64,000 nt of DNA from Peribacillus sp. FSL H8-0477 (lineage in GTDB: Bacteria; Bacillota; Bacilli; Bacillales; DSM-1321). The DNA is taken from assembly GCF_038002765.1 (NCBI RefSeq), contig NZ_JBBODE010000001.1:1860001-1924000 (forward strand). The letters run 5' to 3'. The notes beneath the pieces are model-generated. The model was not told the DNA's origin and ran no database searches. It saw only the letters and a list, made by a program, of their open reading frames with translations. Made by a program: the position numbers and the translations under genes. The first letter of the stretch is position 1; every line of letters starts with the position of its first letter. Below, in pieces: positions 9,463 through 22,890 of this stretch.

Positions 9463-9591
9463 GGGCTGTCCCATAAGGGGTAATTAAGCCGAAATTGAAT
9501 AAAAAGAGAGAGGCAGAAATGTTGTTTTAACAACATTTCTGCCTCTTCAATTTGCGTTACTTTACTTGAAAAAGGACATATGAGACAGCCC
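9463..9591. repeat. Nested inverted repeat, MITE-like or complex terminator
   Basis: The ends are 13-bp inverted repeats, GGGCTGTCCCATA (9463-9475) and the complement of GGGCTGTCTCATA (9579-9591), with one mismatch. Inside is a 16-bp perfect stem (9509-9524 with 9531-9546) with a 6-nt loop. The element fills the space between two convergent genes, so it may act as a bidirectional terminator. GGGCTGTC ends also recall transposon-derived miniature elements. Confidence 0.7.
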
Positions 9592-9603
9592 CCTTAGCAG
9601 TTA

Positions 9604-10089
9604 TTAAGCTGTCCCGCAGCACTTCTTATATTTCTTGCCGGAACCGCATGTACACGGATCATTTCTTCCAATTAATTCTTTGCTTTGTACTGGCTTCTGT
9701 TTCTTTTCAGCTTTCACAAGAATTGCGGAGCCTTCTTGCTTCATTTGCTGATAGCGTCGTTTAAACAAATCGATTGCTTGGCTGCTATTGTTCAACGTAT
9801 CCTCTGCAATGTCTCTTGCTTCTTTTTTCGAAAAAGTACTATCTTCTACGATGAATTGATTCGTGTTAAACGTATATCTAACACCAAATTCATCCTTATC
9901 ATCTTTGTTGATAAATTTCAGGTACACATTATTACAATTACAAGTTGGATGCATACAATAGAAATCGTAAATCCAAAATGTCTTTCCTTCGAACTCACTC
10001 TTTAATGAAATGTTATCTTGCAGACCAAATACATCTATGTATTTAACTGCCTTGCCCCCTGCAACTTCCTCAGCGGTTATGGTTCTCAT
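9604..10089 (-). CDS. SEC-C motif protein
   Basis: A 161-aa soluble protein ending in a SEC-C zinc-binding motif (about 143-158, [13 protein letters not shown]), the module also found at the C-terminus of SecA. The N-terminal part is unfamiliar and carries a second group of cysteines (C-M-H-P-T-C-N-C-N) near residue 45, which could bind another metal. Function is unknown. It lies between the nested repeat and a strong terminator, so it is a single-gene unit. Confidence 0.85.
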   Translation of the reverse strand: MRTITAEEVAGGKAVKYIDVFGLQDNISLKSEFEGKTFWIYDFYCMHPTCNCNNVYLKFINKDDKDEFGVRYTFNTNQFIVEDSTFSKKEARDIAEDTLNNSSQAIDLFKRRYQQMKQEGSAILVKAEKKQKPVQSKELIGRNDPCTCGSGKKYKKCCGTA

Positions 10090-10172
10090 CTATATGCACA
10101 TCCTAATTAATATAATTTATTACCTGTAGATATTGTATATCGTAATCTGTCTCTCGTCACCTATAACGAAAA

Positions 10173-10205
10173 ACCTCTAGCTTTTCATTACTAAAAGCTA
10201 GAGGT
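10173..10205. terminator. Terminator after the duplicated-domain gene
   Basis: A 13-bp perfect stem (10173-10185 with 10193-10205), 7-nt loop and T-rich minus-strand tail, located 20 bp past the stop at 10226. Confidence 0.85.
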
Positions 10206-10225
10206 CTATCTAATTTAGTCGATTA

Positions 10226-10807
10226 TCAAACATTGTATACTTGAAAACTTGACCAAGAAGCAGCTACCTCTGCACATGTAAGAGTGACAATGGCTGGCGG
10301 TAACGCGATTGTCCTTACTGTAACTTGACATGTTGCTAGATTCACAGCTAATAACTCATAATTGGTTGTCCCAAAAAGTGCGAAAGGAGACGTTATCCAA
10401 CCATTAGCTCGCTGTTGGCGAAGGTTATTGGCTAATAAGCCACATACAACATTACACGATAAAGGAGGAATATTACTAGTACCTGCACCCGTACCAACAA
10501 TTGCATAAGACTCCCAAATACCACTTAACTCATTACAAGTAAATGTTCGTGTAACCCCTGCATTATCGACTAATACTGTCCGACCTACTAAATCCACGTT
10601 TACTACATCAGAGGATATCGGGACACCTGTTAAAGGATCATTATAACTTAGTACTAATCTCCAACCAGTATTTTCTCTAACTGCAGCTAAATTACTTTCT
10701 AACACCTCGCAGATTGTAGAAAGCCCAGGAATAGGATTTGGATTTGGAGATGGACATGGACCTGAATTAGGAGATTTCTTTCCTTTTTTAGGCATAGCTT
10801 TCACCAC
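10226..10807 (-). CDS. Orphan protein with two copies of a cysteine-bearing domain
   Basis: I do not recognise this 193-aa protein. After a basic start (MVKAMPKKGKK) comes a proline/asparagine spacer (PCPSPNPNPIPG) and then two copies of a module of about 75 residues (near 32-108 and 118-192). Each copy has C-x(2,3)-L-x-x-N-L-x-x-x-R-x-x-x-G-W near its start and T-C-x-E-[LV]-x-x-x-W-x-[SE]-[YF] near its end. There is no signal peptide or membrane helix. The proline spacer and low charge suggest a structural or surface protein, possibly of the spore; that is only a guess. It is a single-gene unit with its own terminator. Confidence 0.7.
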   Translation of the reverse strand: MVKAMPKKGKKSPNSGPCPSPNPNPIPGLSTICEVLESNLAAVRENTGWRLVLSYNDPLTGVPISSDVVNVDLVGRTVLVDNAGVTRTFTCNELSGIWESYAIVGTGAGTSNIPPLSCNVVCGLLANNLRQQRANGWITSPFALFGTTNYELLAVNLATCQVTVRTIALPPAIVTLTCAEVAASWSSFQVYNV

Positions 10808-10879
10808 TTTCAGATTATTTCATTACTATACTAACATATGAATGGCTTGTCCTTACTGACACGGCAATAGGCCTATTTT

Positions 10880-11260
10880 TCAATCTATTGTTTCAAACCA
10901 TACGGGGGTTTGATCATCTGGCTCCCCGTTATAATTAATCGTTATCTCCTCACCAGTCAAAATGTCCGCAATGGCATAAAAATCCAAGGTCAAATGACGA
11001 TCATTATTATAATAAGTCGCATTCGGAGTAAATGAATGATTAAACAACGATCCATATCCCAAAGCAATGGCTGCATCCTCTGAATTTTCTCCCCAATGAA
11101 AACAATAATTTGAAAGCACCGTTTTCTCTAAAAACTCCCATTCACTACTCGGTGAAAGGATAATTGGAGAGACTTCTATAAGCTCGTCCACTTTAATATC
11201 ACGAGCCGCATAGATGCCTCTCCCATACTTGTGAGTATCCTTAACAAAGATCGTTTTCAG
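10880..11260 (-). CDS. SET-domain protein (lysine methyltransferase fold), probably starting at CTG
   Basis: A small post-SET-free SET protein. The frame encodes K-Y-G-R-G-I-Y-A-A-R-D-I-K, the first SET motif, then G-S-L-F-N-H-S-F-T-P-N-A-T-Y and G-E-E-I-T-I-N-Y-N-G, which form the AdoMet/catalytic site. The only normal start codon (GTG at 11191) would remove the first motif. The frame is open further upstream, and a CTG at 11260 follows GGGAGAGGG at 9-nt spacing, giving about 126 aa. So either a non-standard start is used or the original start has mutated. Similar short SET proteins occur in Bacillus; their substrates are unknown to me. Confidence 0.7.
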   Translation of the reverse strand: MKTIFVKDTHKYGRGIYAARDIKVDELIEVSPIILSPSSEWEFLEKTVLSNYCFHWGENSEDAAIALGYGSLFNHSFTPNATYYNNDRHLTLDFYAIADILTGEEITINYNGEPDDQTPVWFETID

Positions 11261-11553
11261 TTGATAACACCCTCTCCCTTATCTTCATTTTCACGCTCAA
11301 ACTATCCTATGCAACGTTTCTAAAGATGAAACGATGTTTGTCCACATCTCTGAAATTGTTTTTTGAGAGACTCTTACTGAGGTTGGATTCTGCCACATAC
11401 ATTGTAAGTTCATGGTTGGGCTCTTGTGAAAATAGTGTATCTTTTGCTTTTGTTTAACCGGATTCGATTTTTTTCCCTTTTAGCGACTCTGTTTGGATAA
11501 AACCTAATCCTTTTTGATCTGATTTCTTCATGAGTTGCCCTTCATACAGTCAA

Positions 11554-11667
11554 TTTCAGCTCTATCCGGCTTTCATTCGGCCCTTTCTGAACTTGATTCG
11601 GCCCAAACGGAAGTTGAATCAGCCCAAACTCGACATTATTCGGCCCAAATCCGATTTCATTCTCCCC
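11554..11667 (-). repeat. Six-unit array with exact 21-bp period (motif GGGCCGAAT)
   Basis: On the plus strand the 9-mers TTTCAGCTC, ATTCGGCCC, ATTCGGCCC, AATCAGCCC, ATTCGGCCC and ATTCTCCCC begin at 11554, 11575, 11596, 11617, 11638 and 11659, always 21 bp apart. On the minus strand each unit is GGGCCGAAT, about nine variable bases, then usually TTT. The array lies in the roughly 500-bp gap between the SET gene and eno; apart from it and the eno terminator I see nothing else there. The short open frame across it has no ribosome binding site and simply reflects 21 = 7 codons. Confidence 0.85.
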
Positions 11668-11679
11668 TAACGACAAAAA

Positions 11680-11722
11680 AACCTCAATCAATTAGTGACA
11701 GGGTCACTAATCGATCGAGGTT
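11680..11722 (-). terminator. Terminator of the glycolytic operon after eno
   Basis: A stem of about 20 bp (11680-11699 with 11703-11722), a 3-nt loop and a run of seven T on the minus strand. Confidence 0.9.
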
Positions 11723-11761
11723 TTGGTTTACACATTTAGCTGTCGAAACAGGTGTGTAGTA

Positions 11762-13057
<1,296 letters not shown>

Positions 13058-13084
13058 TTAAAACTCTCCTTTTTCCTGTAGCTT

Positions 13085-16611
<3,527 letters not shown>

Positions 16612-16660
16612 CAATGTGACCTCCTCTAAACAAATGTGTTTTTCACTGTATTTATCAGAC

Positions 16661-16695
16661 AAAAGGAGAGAGGGTAATTATCCCAACTCCCCTTT
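16661..16695 (-). terminator. Hairpin between gapA and pgk, partial terminator or stabiliser
   Basis: On the minus strand an imperfect stem of about 13 bp with a T-run follows gapA. A smaller TTCATC/GATGAA hairpin lies nearer the gapA stop. In B. subtilis gapA is expressed far above the downstream genes by processing and partial termination; this element fits such a role. Confidence 0.6.
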
Positions 16696-16747
16696 TTCTT
16701 TTTTTATTTATAAACTGTCTTCATCTTTTCAGATGAAAACGAGCTGA

Positions 16748-17776
<1,029 letters not shown>

Positions 17777-17810
17777 TTAAGAGCATATATATTATATAAA
17801 AGGGAAAAAA

Positions 17811-18833
17811 TCATCCCTTTATTACCTCAAGCGCTGCTGCTTCATCCGTTATTAAAATCGTTGATGAAGGAGCTTTCTTCATATAAGAGCGTATGGCTTT
17901 TGCTTTTGACTTGCCGCCTGCAACAGCTATAACTGTTTTAGTTGAATCAAGATCTTCAAGCTGAATGCCAACCGTCTTCACTTTATGAACGACATCACCA
18001 TATTCATTGAAGTAGTAACCAAAGGCTTCGCCAACAGCTTCCCCCTCATTCAACACGTTCATGATTTCAGCGGATGTTTTTCTTCGGTTAGCCATTGCAA
18101 GTGCGTCACCAATCCCGTGAATCACCATACCAGCTGATTTGATTAAAGAAATAACATCTTTAATCATGGGTTCCTTCATAAAGGAAAGATAGGCTTCCCC
18201 GCTAACTTGATCTGGAATATACAAGACCTTATAGGCCGCTTCTGCTTTTTCTGCCATTTTCGCTACAATCGTATTAGCCTGGTTATGAACTTCTTCACCA
18301 AGACCGCCTCTTGCAGGAACAAACAACACTTTTTCAGATTGCATTCCAGGTGTAAGTTCGCCGGCAACTTCTGCCATCGTCGATCCACCAGTTACCGCAA
18401 TGATATGTTTCTCTTTCCATTGCCGTTTCATACGTGCTGCACAAGCTTTTCCAAGTTCACTTTTTACCCAAGGTGACTGATCACAGTCTCCGGGGACAAT
18501 AATGACCTCCGTCAAGCCTAACTTTTTACTTAACTGCTTTTCAATTACGTTTATACCCGTTATCTCACGCATTATTCCTTCCAAATTTTCCAGAACTTCC
18601 ATTCCTTCGTTTGAAAGCTTTATACCTGAGCTGTACACTTCCACCAAATTTTGATCTTTTAAAAAATCAATTTCACTGCGAAGTGTTCGTTCCGTAAGAC
18701 TCATACCTGTTGCCAGACTTCGTCTTCCTACTGGCTGCATAAATTTAATCGTACGCAGGATGTGATAACGTTTTTGCATAATGGAAAGCAAATCAGGTAA
18801 TAATTTTCTTTGTACCTCTATAATTGAATCCAT
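17811..18833 (-). CDS. cggR: Central glycolytic genes regulator CggR
   Basis: A 340-aa SorC-family repressor, the same length as B. subtilis CggR. An N-terminal winged helix (about 10-75) precedes the sugar-binding domain, with T-G-G-S-T-M-A-E-V near 150, H-G-I-G-D-A and V-A-G-G-K-S-K. Fructose-1,6-bisphosphate relieves repression in B. subtilis. The start is set at 18833 because GGGG lies eight bases upstream; an in-frame codon at 18887 lies inside the operator. It is the first gene of its own regulon. Confidence 0.95.
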   Translation of the reverse strand: MDSIIEVQRKLLPDLLSIMQKRYHILRTIKFMQPVGRRSLATGMSLTERTLRSEIDFLKDQNLVEVYSSGIKLSNEGMEVLENLEGIMREITGINVIEKQLSKKLGLTEVIIVPGDCDQSPWVKSELGKACAARMKRQWKEKHIIAVTGGSTMAEVAGELTPGMQSEKVLFVPARGGLGEEVHNQANTIVAKMAEKAEAAYKVLYIPDQVSGEAYLSFMKEPMIKDVISLIKSAGMVIHGIGDALAMANRRKTSAEIMNVLNEGEAVGEAFGYYFNEYGDVVHKVKTVGIQLEDLDSTKTVIAVAGGKSKAKAIRSYMKKAPSSTILITDEAAALEVIKG

Positions 18834-18861
18834 TTTATAAAACCCCTTAAATATACCCGCT

Positions 18862-18898
18862 GGACTGTTTAAGTCCCGCGTAGACATTTAGTGTCCCA
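18862..18898 (-). promoter_or_regulatory. CggR operator (tandem repeats)
   Basis: The minus strand reads GGGAC-N6-TGTC-N4-CGGGAC-N6-AGTCC, matching the known CggR pattern of two direct repeats (CGGGAC-N6-TGTC). It lies between the cggR promoter and its start codon, so it would block transcription elongation or initiation as in B. subtilis. Confidence 0.88.
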
Positions 18899-18931
18899 CA
18901 TACTGCAAAAAAATATTCCTGCTACACTCAT

Positions 18932-18960
18932 ATAGTAACAGGAAACTTCTTTTTATACAA
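18932..18960 (-). promoter_or_regulatory. Promoter of the cggR-gapA operon
   Basis: TTGTAT (18955-18960), 17-bp spacer and TACTAT (18932-18937) preceded by TGT, an extended -10, on the minus strand. The CggR operator begins about 33 bp downstream of the -10 box. Confidence 0.65.
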
Positions 18961-18972
18961 CTTTAAACCTCA

Positions 18973-19215
18973 TTAATTTTCAACAAAAGAATAAAGAGCT
19001 GCTTTTTCAATTCTTCCGTATTGAATAATTTCACTCTTCCATGTAAGTACAGGGATCATCAGCCCATAATCCTCGGTTAATTGGTCATCAGAATAGATAT
19101 CAATTTCTTGATAGCGCATTCCAGTCTCTTTTGAAAAGTCCTCTAAAATCCCTTTTGCCGTGTCACAAAGCGGACATTTTTCTCTGGTGTATAATACTAA
19201 ATCCGTTTTTCCCAT
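18973..19215 (-). CDS. Glutaredoxin-like thioredoxin-fold protein
   Basis: An 80-aa thioredoxin-fold protein with the redox motif C-P-L-C near residue 14 (Y-T-R-E-K-C-P-L-C-D) and the cis-proline in L-M-I-P-V-L. It belongs to the glutaredoxin-like family often found beside sigL in Bacillus. I start at 19215 because AAAAGGATG precedes it at good spacing; an ATG at 19239 has no clear site. The start lies 17 bp past the sigL stop codon. Partner and substrate are unknown. Confidence 0.85.
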   Translation of the reverse strand: MGKTDLVLYTREKCPLCDTAKGILEDFSKETGMRYQEIDIYSDDQLTEDYGLMIPVLTWKSEIIQYGRIEKAALYSFVEN

Positions 19216-19231
19216 GATTGTTTCATCCTTT

Positions 19232-20560
19232 TCATTCATATCTTTTACGTTTTGATGAAGAAGGTAAACCTAACTGATCCCGATACTTTGCCACAGTACG
19301 ACGGGACAGAATAATTCCTTGTTCAGCTCGCAACCGCGCTGATAACTCCTGATCCGAAAGCGGCTTTTGTTTATTCTCTTTGCTAATCATCTTTTCAAGT
19401 GCACTTCTTGCATTCTTCCCTGATATCTCTTCATCCATGGTTGATTGAAGAGAGGATGAGAAAAACTCTCTCATTTCAAATGTGCCAAAGGGTGTCTGCA
19501 CATATTTTTCCTTTACTGCCCTGCTTACCGTGGATTCGTGAATGGCGAGTTCATCTGCAACTTCCTTCATCGTCATAGGCTTTAGTTCATTCATTCCAGT
19601 TAAGAAACACTGTGTTTGCTTTTCAGCAATCTTCCCCATCACGTTTAGTATCGTTTCCTTTCTGTGCTGAATGCCCTTCGATAACCATTGATACTCCTGC
19701 CACTTTTCCTGCCAGTATCGATTCAAATTCTGATCTTTACATTCTTTTAAGTTCTTAAGATAAGTTTTATCCGCATTAAGTCTTGGTGAATTCCCATCAT
19801 AATCACCAACCACTAATCTTCCCCCTCGGTTTTCTACAACAACGTCAGGTACGATGTAAGCAGGGCGATCCATGCTATAATGTGCTCCCGGTCGAGGATT
19901 TAACCCCTGTACATAATCGAAAACACCTTGAATGTCCTGCATGGAGACACCAAGGTCTTTTGCTATCCCTTTCCACTTCTTTTCGACAAAAGGGGGGAAA
20001 TGATGTTCGAGTATCAATTCAGCCAATTCATTCGATCCATCGAGCCTAGCCTGTATGAAGAGACATTCCTGCAAATTCCTCGCGGCAATTCCATAGGGCT
20101 CAAGTTGTTGTAACTCCTCAAGGTACTCCTCCACTTCCATTGAAGAGATACCATTCGTCTCCGCAACTTCTTCAATATTGATTCGTAAGTATCCATTGCC
20201 ATCAAGATTATGAATTAATTGCAGAAAAATCGACTCCTGTTGCTTTGTCAGCTCATGGATATTTAGTTGAGACAACAAGTCTGCTTCAATAGAAGTAGTT
20301 TCTTCCCCAATTTGTTCTAACCAATATGCGGCATCTTTGTTTCCTGACTGTGTGCGCTTCTTATTTTGTCGAAACATTGGTTCATATGTTACTTGAGATG
20401 GATGTTCGAGAGACAGTAGTGGATTTTCCAGCAGCTTATTATCTAAGTATTCCTGCAGCTCTTGAGCAGAATATTGCAAAAGCGCAATCGCTTGGCTCAA
20501 TTCCTGAGTCATGGCTAACTTTAAGGTTTGCTGTTGAAAAAGCCCCATTTTCATATCCAT
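19232..20560 (-). CDS. sigL: RNA polymerase sigma-54 factor (SigL/RpoN)
   Basis: A 442-aa sigma-54. The N-terminal activator-interacting region is Gln/Leu rich (L-F-Q-Q-Q-T-L-K-L-A-M-T-Q-E-L-S-Q-A-I), the core-binding region is central, a helix-turn-helix lies at M-K-E-V-A-D-E-L-A-I-H-E-S-T-V-S-R-A, and the RpoN box is A-R-R-T-V-A-K-Y-R near the end, here R-R-T-V-A-K-Y-R-D. It needs enhancer-binding activators and controls amino acid, fructan and acetoin catabolism in Bacillus. The start follows GGAGG. A cre site lies about 65 bp upstream. Confidence 0.95.
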   Translation of the reverse strand: MDMKMGLFQQQTLKLAMTQELSQAIALLQYSAQELQEYLDNKLLENPLLSLEHPSQVTYEPMFRQNKKRTQSGNKDAAYWLEQIGEETTSIEADLLSQLNIHELTKQQESIFLQLIHNLDGNGYLRINIEEVAETNGISSMEVEEYLEELQQLEPYGIAARNLQECLFIQARLDGSNELAELILEHHFPPFVEKKWKGIAKDLGVSMQDIQGVFDYVQGLNPRPGAHYSMDRPAYIVPDVVVENRGGRLVVGDYDGNSPRLNADKTYLKNLKECKDQNLNRYWQEKWQEYQWLSKGIQHRKETILNVMGKIAEKQTQCFLTGMNELKPMTMKEVADELAIHESTVSRAVKEKYVQTPFGTFEMREFFSSSLQSTMDEEISGKNARSALEKMISKENKQKPLSDQELSARLRAEQGIILSRRTVAKYRDQLGLPSSSKRKRYE

Positions 20561-20621
20561 TCATTATGACCTCCATTCCCTCAATTTTACAACAACAAAA
20601 GAAAACAGAATAGCAATATCG

Positions 20622-20636
20622 TTGAAAGCGCTTACG
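20622..20636. promoter_or_regulatory. cre site (CcpA-binding) upstream of sigL
   Basis: TTGAAAGCGCTTACG matches the cre consensus WTGNAANCGNWNNCW at all but the last position. It lies in the sigL promoter region, 62-76 bp before the start codon. B. subtilis sigL is reported to be CcpA-repressed, which agrees. The rest of the 315-bp gap holds the SigB-like promoter below. Confidence 0.7.
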
Positions 20637-20806
20637 TTTTTATGGAATTAACTCCGGTTGACAGGGTTATTTCTAGTTTATATGCAAATGAAGATCATTA
20701 TAATACAAAAAAGAAGATCCTCCGCATCATTTTATATCATTCGTTTTCCCTTTGACCTGATTTTACAATATTTTTCATTTTTAACCTAAATTTTTTTCTT
20801 TAAGTG

Positions 20807-20831
20807 GTTTTATATAGAAACAAGCGGGAAA
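20807..20831 (+). promoter_or_regulatory. SigB-type promoter of the Mn catalase gene
   Basis: GTTTTA (20807-20812), a 13-bp spacer and GGGAAA (20826-20831) fit the general-stress sigma factor consensus (GTTTAA-N12-15-GGGWAW). It lies 45 bp before the start codon. The B. subtilis relative ydbD is a SigB target. Confidence 0.68.
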
Positions 20832-20875
20832 TAAAAAAGTGTAAATTCACACATAAATGAGGAGGGAATTTTTTT

Positions 20876-21715
20876 ATGTTTCGTCATCAAAAAGAATTAC
20901 AATTTGAAGTTAAGGTAGATCGTCCGGATCCAATGTTAGCTCGTCAAATTCAAGAGGTACTCGGGGGCCAATTCGGTGAAATGACCGTTATGATGCAATA
21001 TCTTTTCCAAGGCTTTAACTGCCGCGGAGAAGAAAAATATAAAGATATGCTAATGGATATTGGAACTGAGGAAATAGGTCACGTAGAAATGCTTTGTTCA
21101 CTAATCAGCCAATTGCTCGATGGAGCTTCACCTGCAGATCAAGCAGAAGCGGCAAAAGATCCGGCAACAGCAGCTATTATGGGAGGAATTAATCCCCAAC
21201 ACTTACTAGTAAGCGGGCTTGGCGGCTTGCCTACTAACTCAAATGGTGTTCCATGGAACGGTTCATATATCGTAGCGAGTGGAAACCTGTTAGCGGATAT
21301 GCGTTCAAATTTACATGCAGAAAGCCAAGGTCGTCTGCAAGTTGCGCGTTTATATCACATGACAAAAGACGAAGGTGTTCGAGCAACTTTCCGTAAAATG
21401 CTTGCCCGCGATCGTTACCATCAGTATCAATGGATGGCAGCCATTGCTGAATTAGAAGAGAAGAATGGTGTCGTTGTTCCAGCTTCCTTCCCTCCAGAAG
21501 CAGAAATGGAGTCTCAGAAAGAAGCCTATGAATTCTGGAACCTATCAGAAGGGGAAGAATCAGGCGAAGGCCTCTGGGCGAAAGGAAGCGCCCCTGATGG
21601 AACAGGCGACTTTGTCTATATTGCGAATCCAGTTGCGAAAGGACAAGTCCCTAACCCAACCATTCCTGCTGCCGAATTACATCATGATTTAGATGGGAAA
21701 GCAACGGACAAGTAA
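20876..21715 (+). CDS. Manganese catalase (YdbD-like)
   Basis: A 279-aa dimanganese catalase that splits hydrogen peroxide without heme. The ferritin-like bundle carries metal ligands in Q-F-G-E-M-T-V-M-M-Q-Y and the E-E-I-G-H-V-E-M-L motif near residue 68, with further ligands in R-S-N-L-H-A-E-S-Q-G and D-R-Y-H-Q-Y. Length is like YdbD and longer than the spore coat protein CotJC (about 190 aa). The ribosome binding site is GAGGAGGG. It stands alone between a SigB-like promoter and a strong terminator. Confidence 0.93.
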   Translation: MFRHQKELQFEVKVDRPDPMLARQIQEVLGGQFGEMTVMMQYLFQGFNCRGEEKYKDMLMDIGTEEIGHVEMLCSLISQLLDGASPADQAEAAKDPATAAIMGGINPQHLLVSGLGGLPTNSNGVPWNGSYIVASGNLLADMRSNLHAESQGRLQVARLYHMTKDEGVRATFRKMLARDRYHQYQWMAAIAELEEKNGVVVPASFPPEAEMESQKEAYEFWNLSEGEESGEGLWAKGSAPDGTGDFVYIANPVAKGQVPNPTIPAAELHHDLDGKATDK

Positions 21716-21717
21716 GT

Positions 21718-21749
21718 GAAAGCCCCTTTCCATTTGGAAAGGGGCTTTC
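21718..21749 (+). terminator. Terminator of the Mn catalase gene
   Basis: A 14-bp perfect stem (21718-21731 with 21736-21749) with a 4-nt loop directly after the stop codon. The T-run is weak. Confidence 0.8.
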
Positions 21750-21775
21750 ACTATTTATACCATTAATAGAACTGA

Positions 21776-21847
21776 TGCCCTCGGCAGGAATCGAACCTGC
21801 ATTTCAAGCTTCGGAGGCTTGCGTGCTATCCGTTGCACTACGAGGGC
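21776..21847 (-). tRNA. tRNA-Arg, anticodon CCG
   Basis: The acceptor stem GCCCTCG/CGAGGGC, D arm GTGC/GCAC, anticodon stem CAAGC/GCTTG around loop CTCCGAA, and T arm GCAGG-TTCGATT-CCTGC are all intact. The anticodon CCG reads CGG arginine codons. The CCA end is not encoded; the DNA after the discriminator A reads TCA. A single tRNA-Arg also lies near clpP in B. subtilis. Confidence 0.97.
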
Positions 21848-22048
21848 TTTATAAATTCAACAACGAGATTAATTATATGCTAGAACAGGTAAGTTTGCAA
21901 GAGGAAAGCACGTTTTAAATAATCCATACATGGGTATTCTGTATAAAGGAATTCATATCCGTTAAACGGCTATTTTTTCTACATAGAATTACAGAAACAG
22001 CTAGTAAGGTTATTGTCGAACAATATAGGGAAAATAAAGGCTGTTTTG

Positions 22049-22088
22049 TTTGACCTATATTGACCAAAAAGTGTATCATACATACATA
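22049..22088 (+). promoter_or_regulatory. CtsR operator and promoter of clpP
   Basis: TTTGACC-TAT-ATTGACC (22049-22065) is the CtsR heptad pair on the reverse strand with one mismatch (GGTCAAA-N3-GGTCAAA). The second heptad doubles as the -35 (TTGACC, 22060-22065) with TACATA 17 bp downstream. CtsR represses clpP until heat or protein stress. Confidence 0.82.
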
Positions 22089-22144
22089 AAGGATTTCCTT
22101 GCCAGGAACCTAAATTACTCGTTAAAACCAAGGAGGAAGAAAGC

Positions 22145-22759
22145 ATGAATTTAATTCCTACAGTTATTGAACAAACAAGTCGCGGGGAGCGTGCCTACGA
22201 TATTTATTCACGCCTATTGAAAGATCGTATCATTATGCTTGGAAGCGCAATTGATGATAATGTTTCTAACTCAATTGTTGCTCAGCTTCTATTCCTTGAA
22301 GCAGAAAACCCTGAGAAAGACATTACTTTATACATCAACAGCCCTGGCGGCAGCATCACTTCCGGTATGGCGATCTACGATACTATGCAATATATTAAAC
22401 CAAATGTATCAACAGTATGTATCGGTATGGCAGCATCTATGGGTGCTTTCTTACTCGCAGCGGGTGAAAAGGGCAAACGCTTTGCCCTTCCGAATAGTGA
22501 AGTAATGATTCATCAACCACTTGGAGGAGCACAAGGTCAAGCTACTGAGATTGAAATTGCAGCTCGTCGAATTCTTCACTTACGTGATAAACTAAATGAA
22601 ATTCTTTCAGAACGCACAGGTCAACCAATGGAAATCATTCAAAAAGACACTGAGCGTGATAATTTCATGACAGCTTCAAGAGCAGTGGAATATGGCTTGA
22701 TCGACAAAGTCATTACTCGTAGTATCTCAGAAGACGTTGAAAAAAAGTTAGATAAATAA
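22145..22759 (+). CDS. clpP: ATP-dependent Clp protease proteolytic subunit ClpP
   Basis: A 204-aa serine protease forming the tetradecameric barrel used by ClpX, ClpC and ClpE. The nucleophile is in G-M-A-A-S-M-G-A-F (Ser98 region), the histidine in V-M-I-H-Q-P-L-G and the aspartate in K-D-T-E-R-D-N-F. It has an AGGAGG site, a CtsR operator and its own terminator, so it is a single-gene transcript. It also recycles SsrA-tagged proteins made by the tmRNA system at 3.3 kb. Confidence 0.98.
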   Translation: MNLIPTVIEQTSRGERAYDIYSRLLKDRIIMLGSAIDDNVSNSIVAQLLFLEAENPEKDITLYINSPGGSITSGMAIYDTMQYIKPNVSTVCIGMAASMGAFLLAAGEKGKRFALPNSEVMIHQPLGGAQGQATEIEIAARRILHLRDKLNEILSERTGQPMEIIQKDTERDNFMTASRAVEYGLIDKVITRSISEDVEKKLDK

Positions 22760-22770
22760 GTTTACCTAAG

Positions 22771-22802
22771 AGCACCGATAGCTACATATCGGTGCTTTTT
22801 TT
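22771..22802 (+). terminator. clpP terminator
   Basis: A 10-bp perfect stem (22771-22780 with 22787-22796), a 6-nt loop and a T-run. Confidence 0.9.
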
Positions 22803-22890
22803 ATTTATGGGTACAATTCTTCCGGGTCTGCCAATCTTTTTTCGTGTACTTTGGAAGTTTACTGGTTTTTCGTCATCTTTAACCAACCCC

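Noticed and set aside
11535..11759. 74-aa open frame across the 21-bp array
   Set aside because: It starts at TTG without a ribosome binding site and its heptapeptide pattern is a by-product of the 21-bp period.
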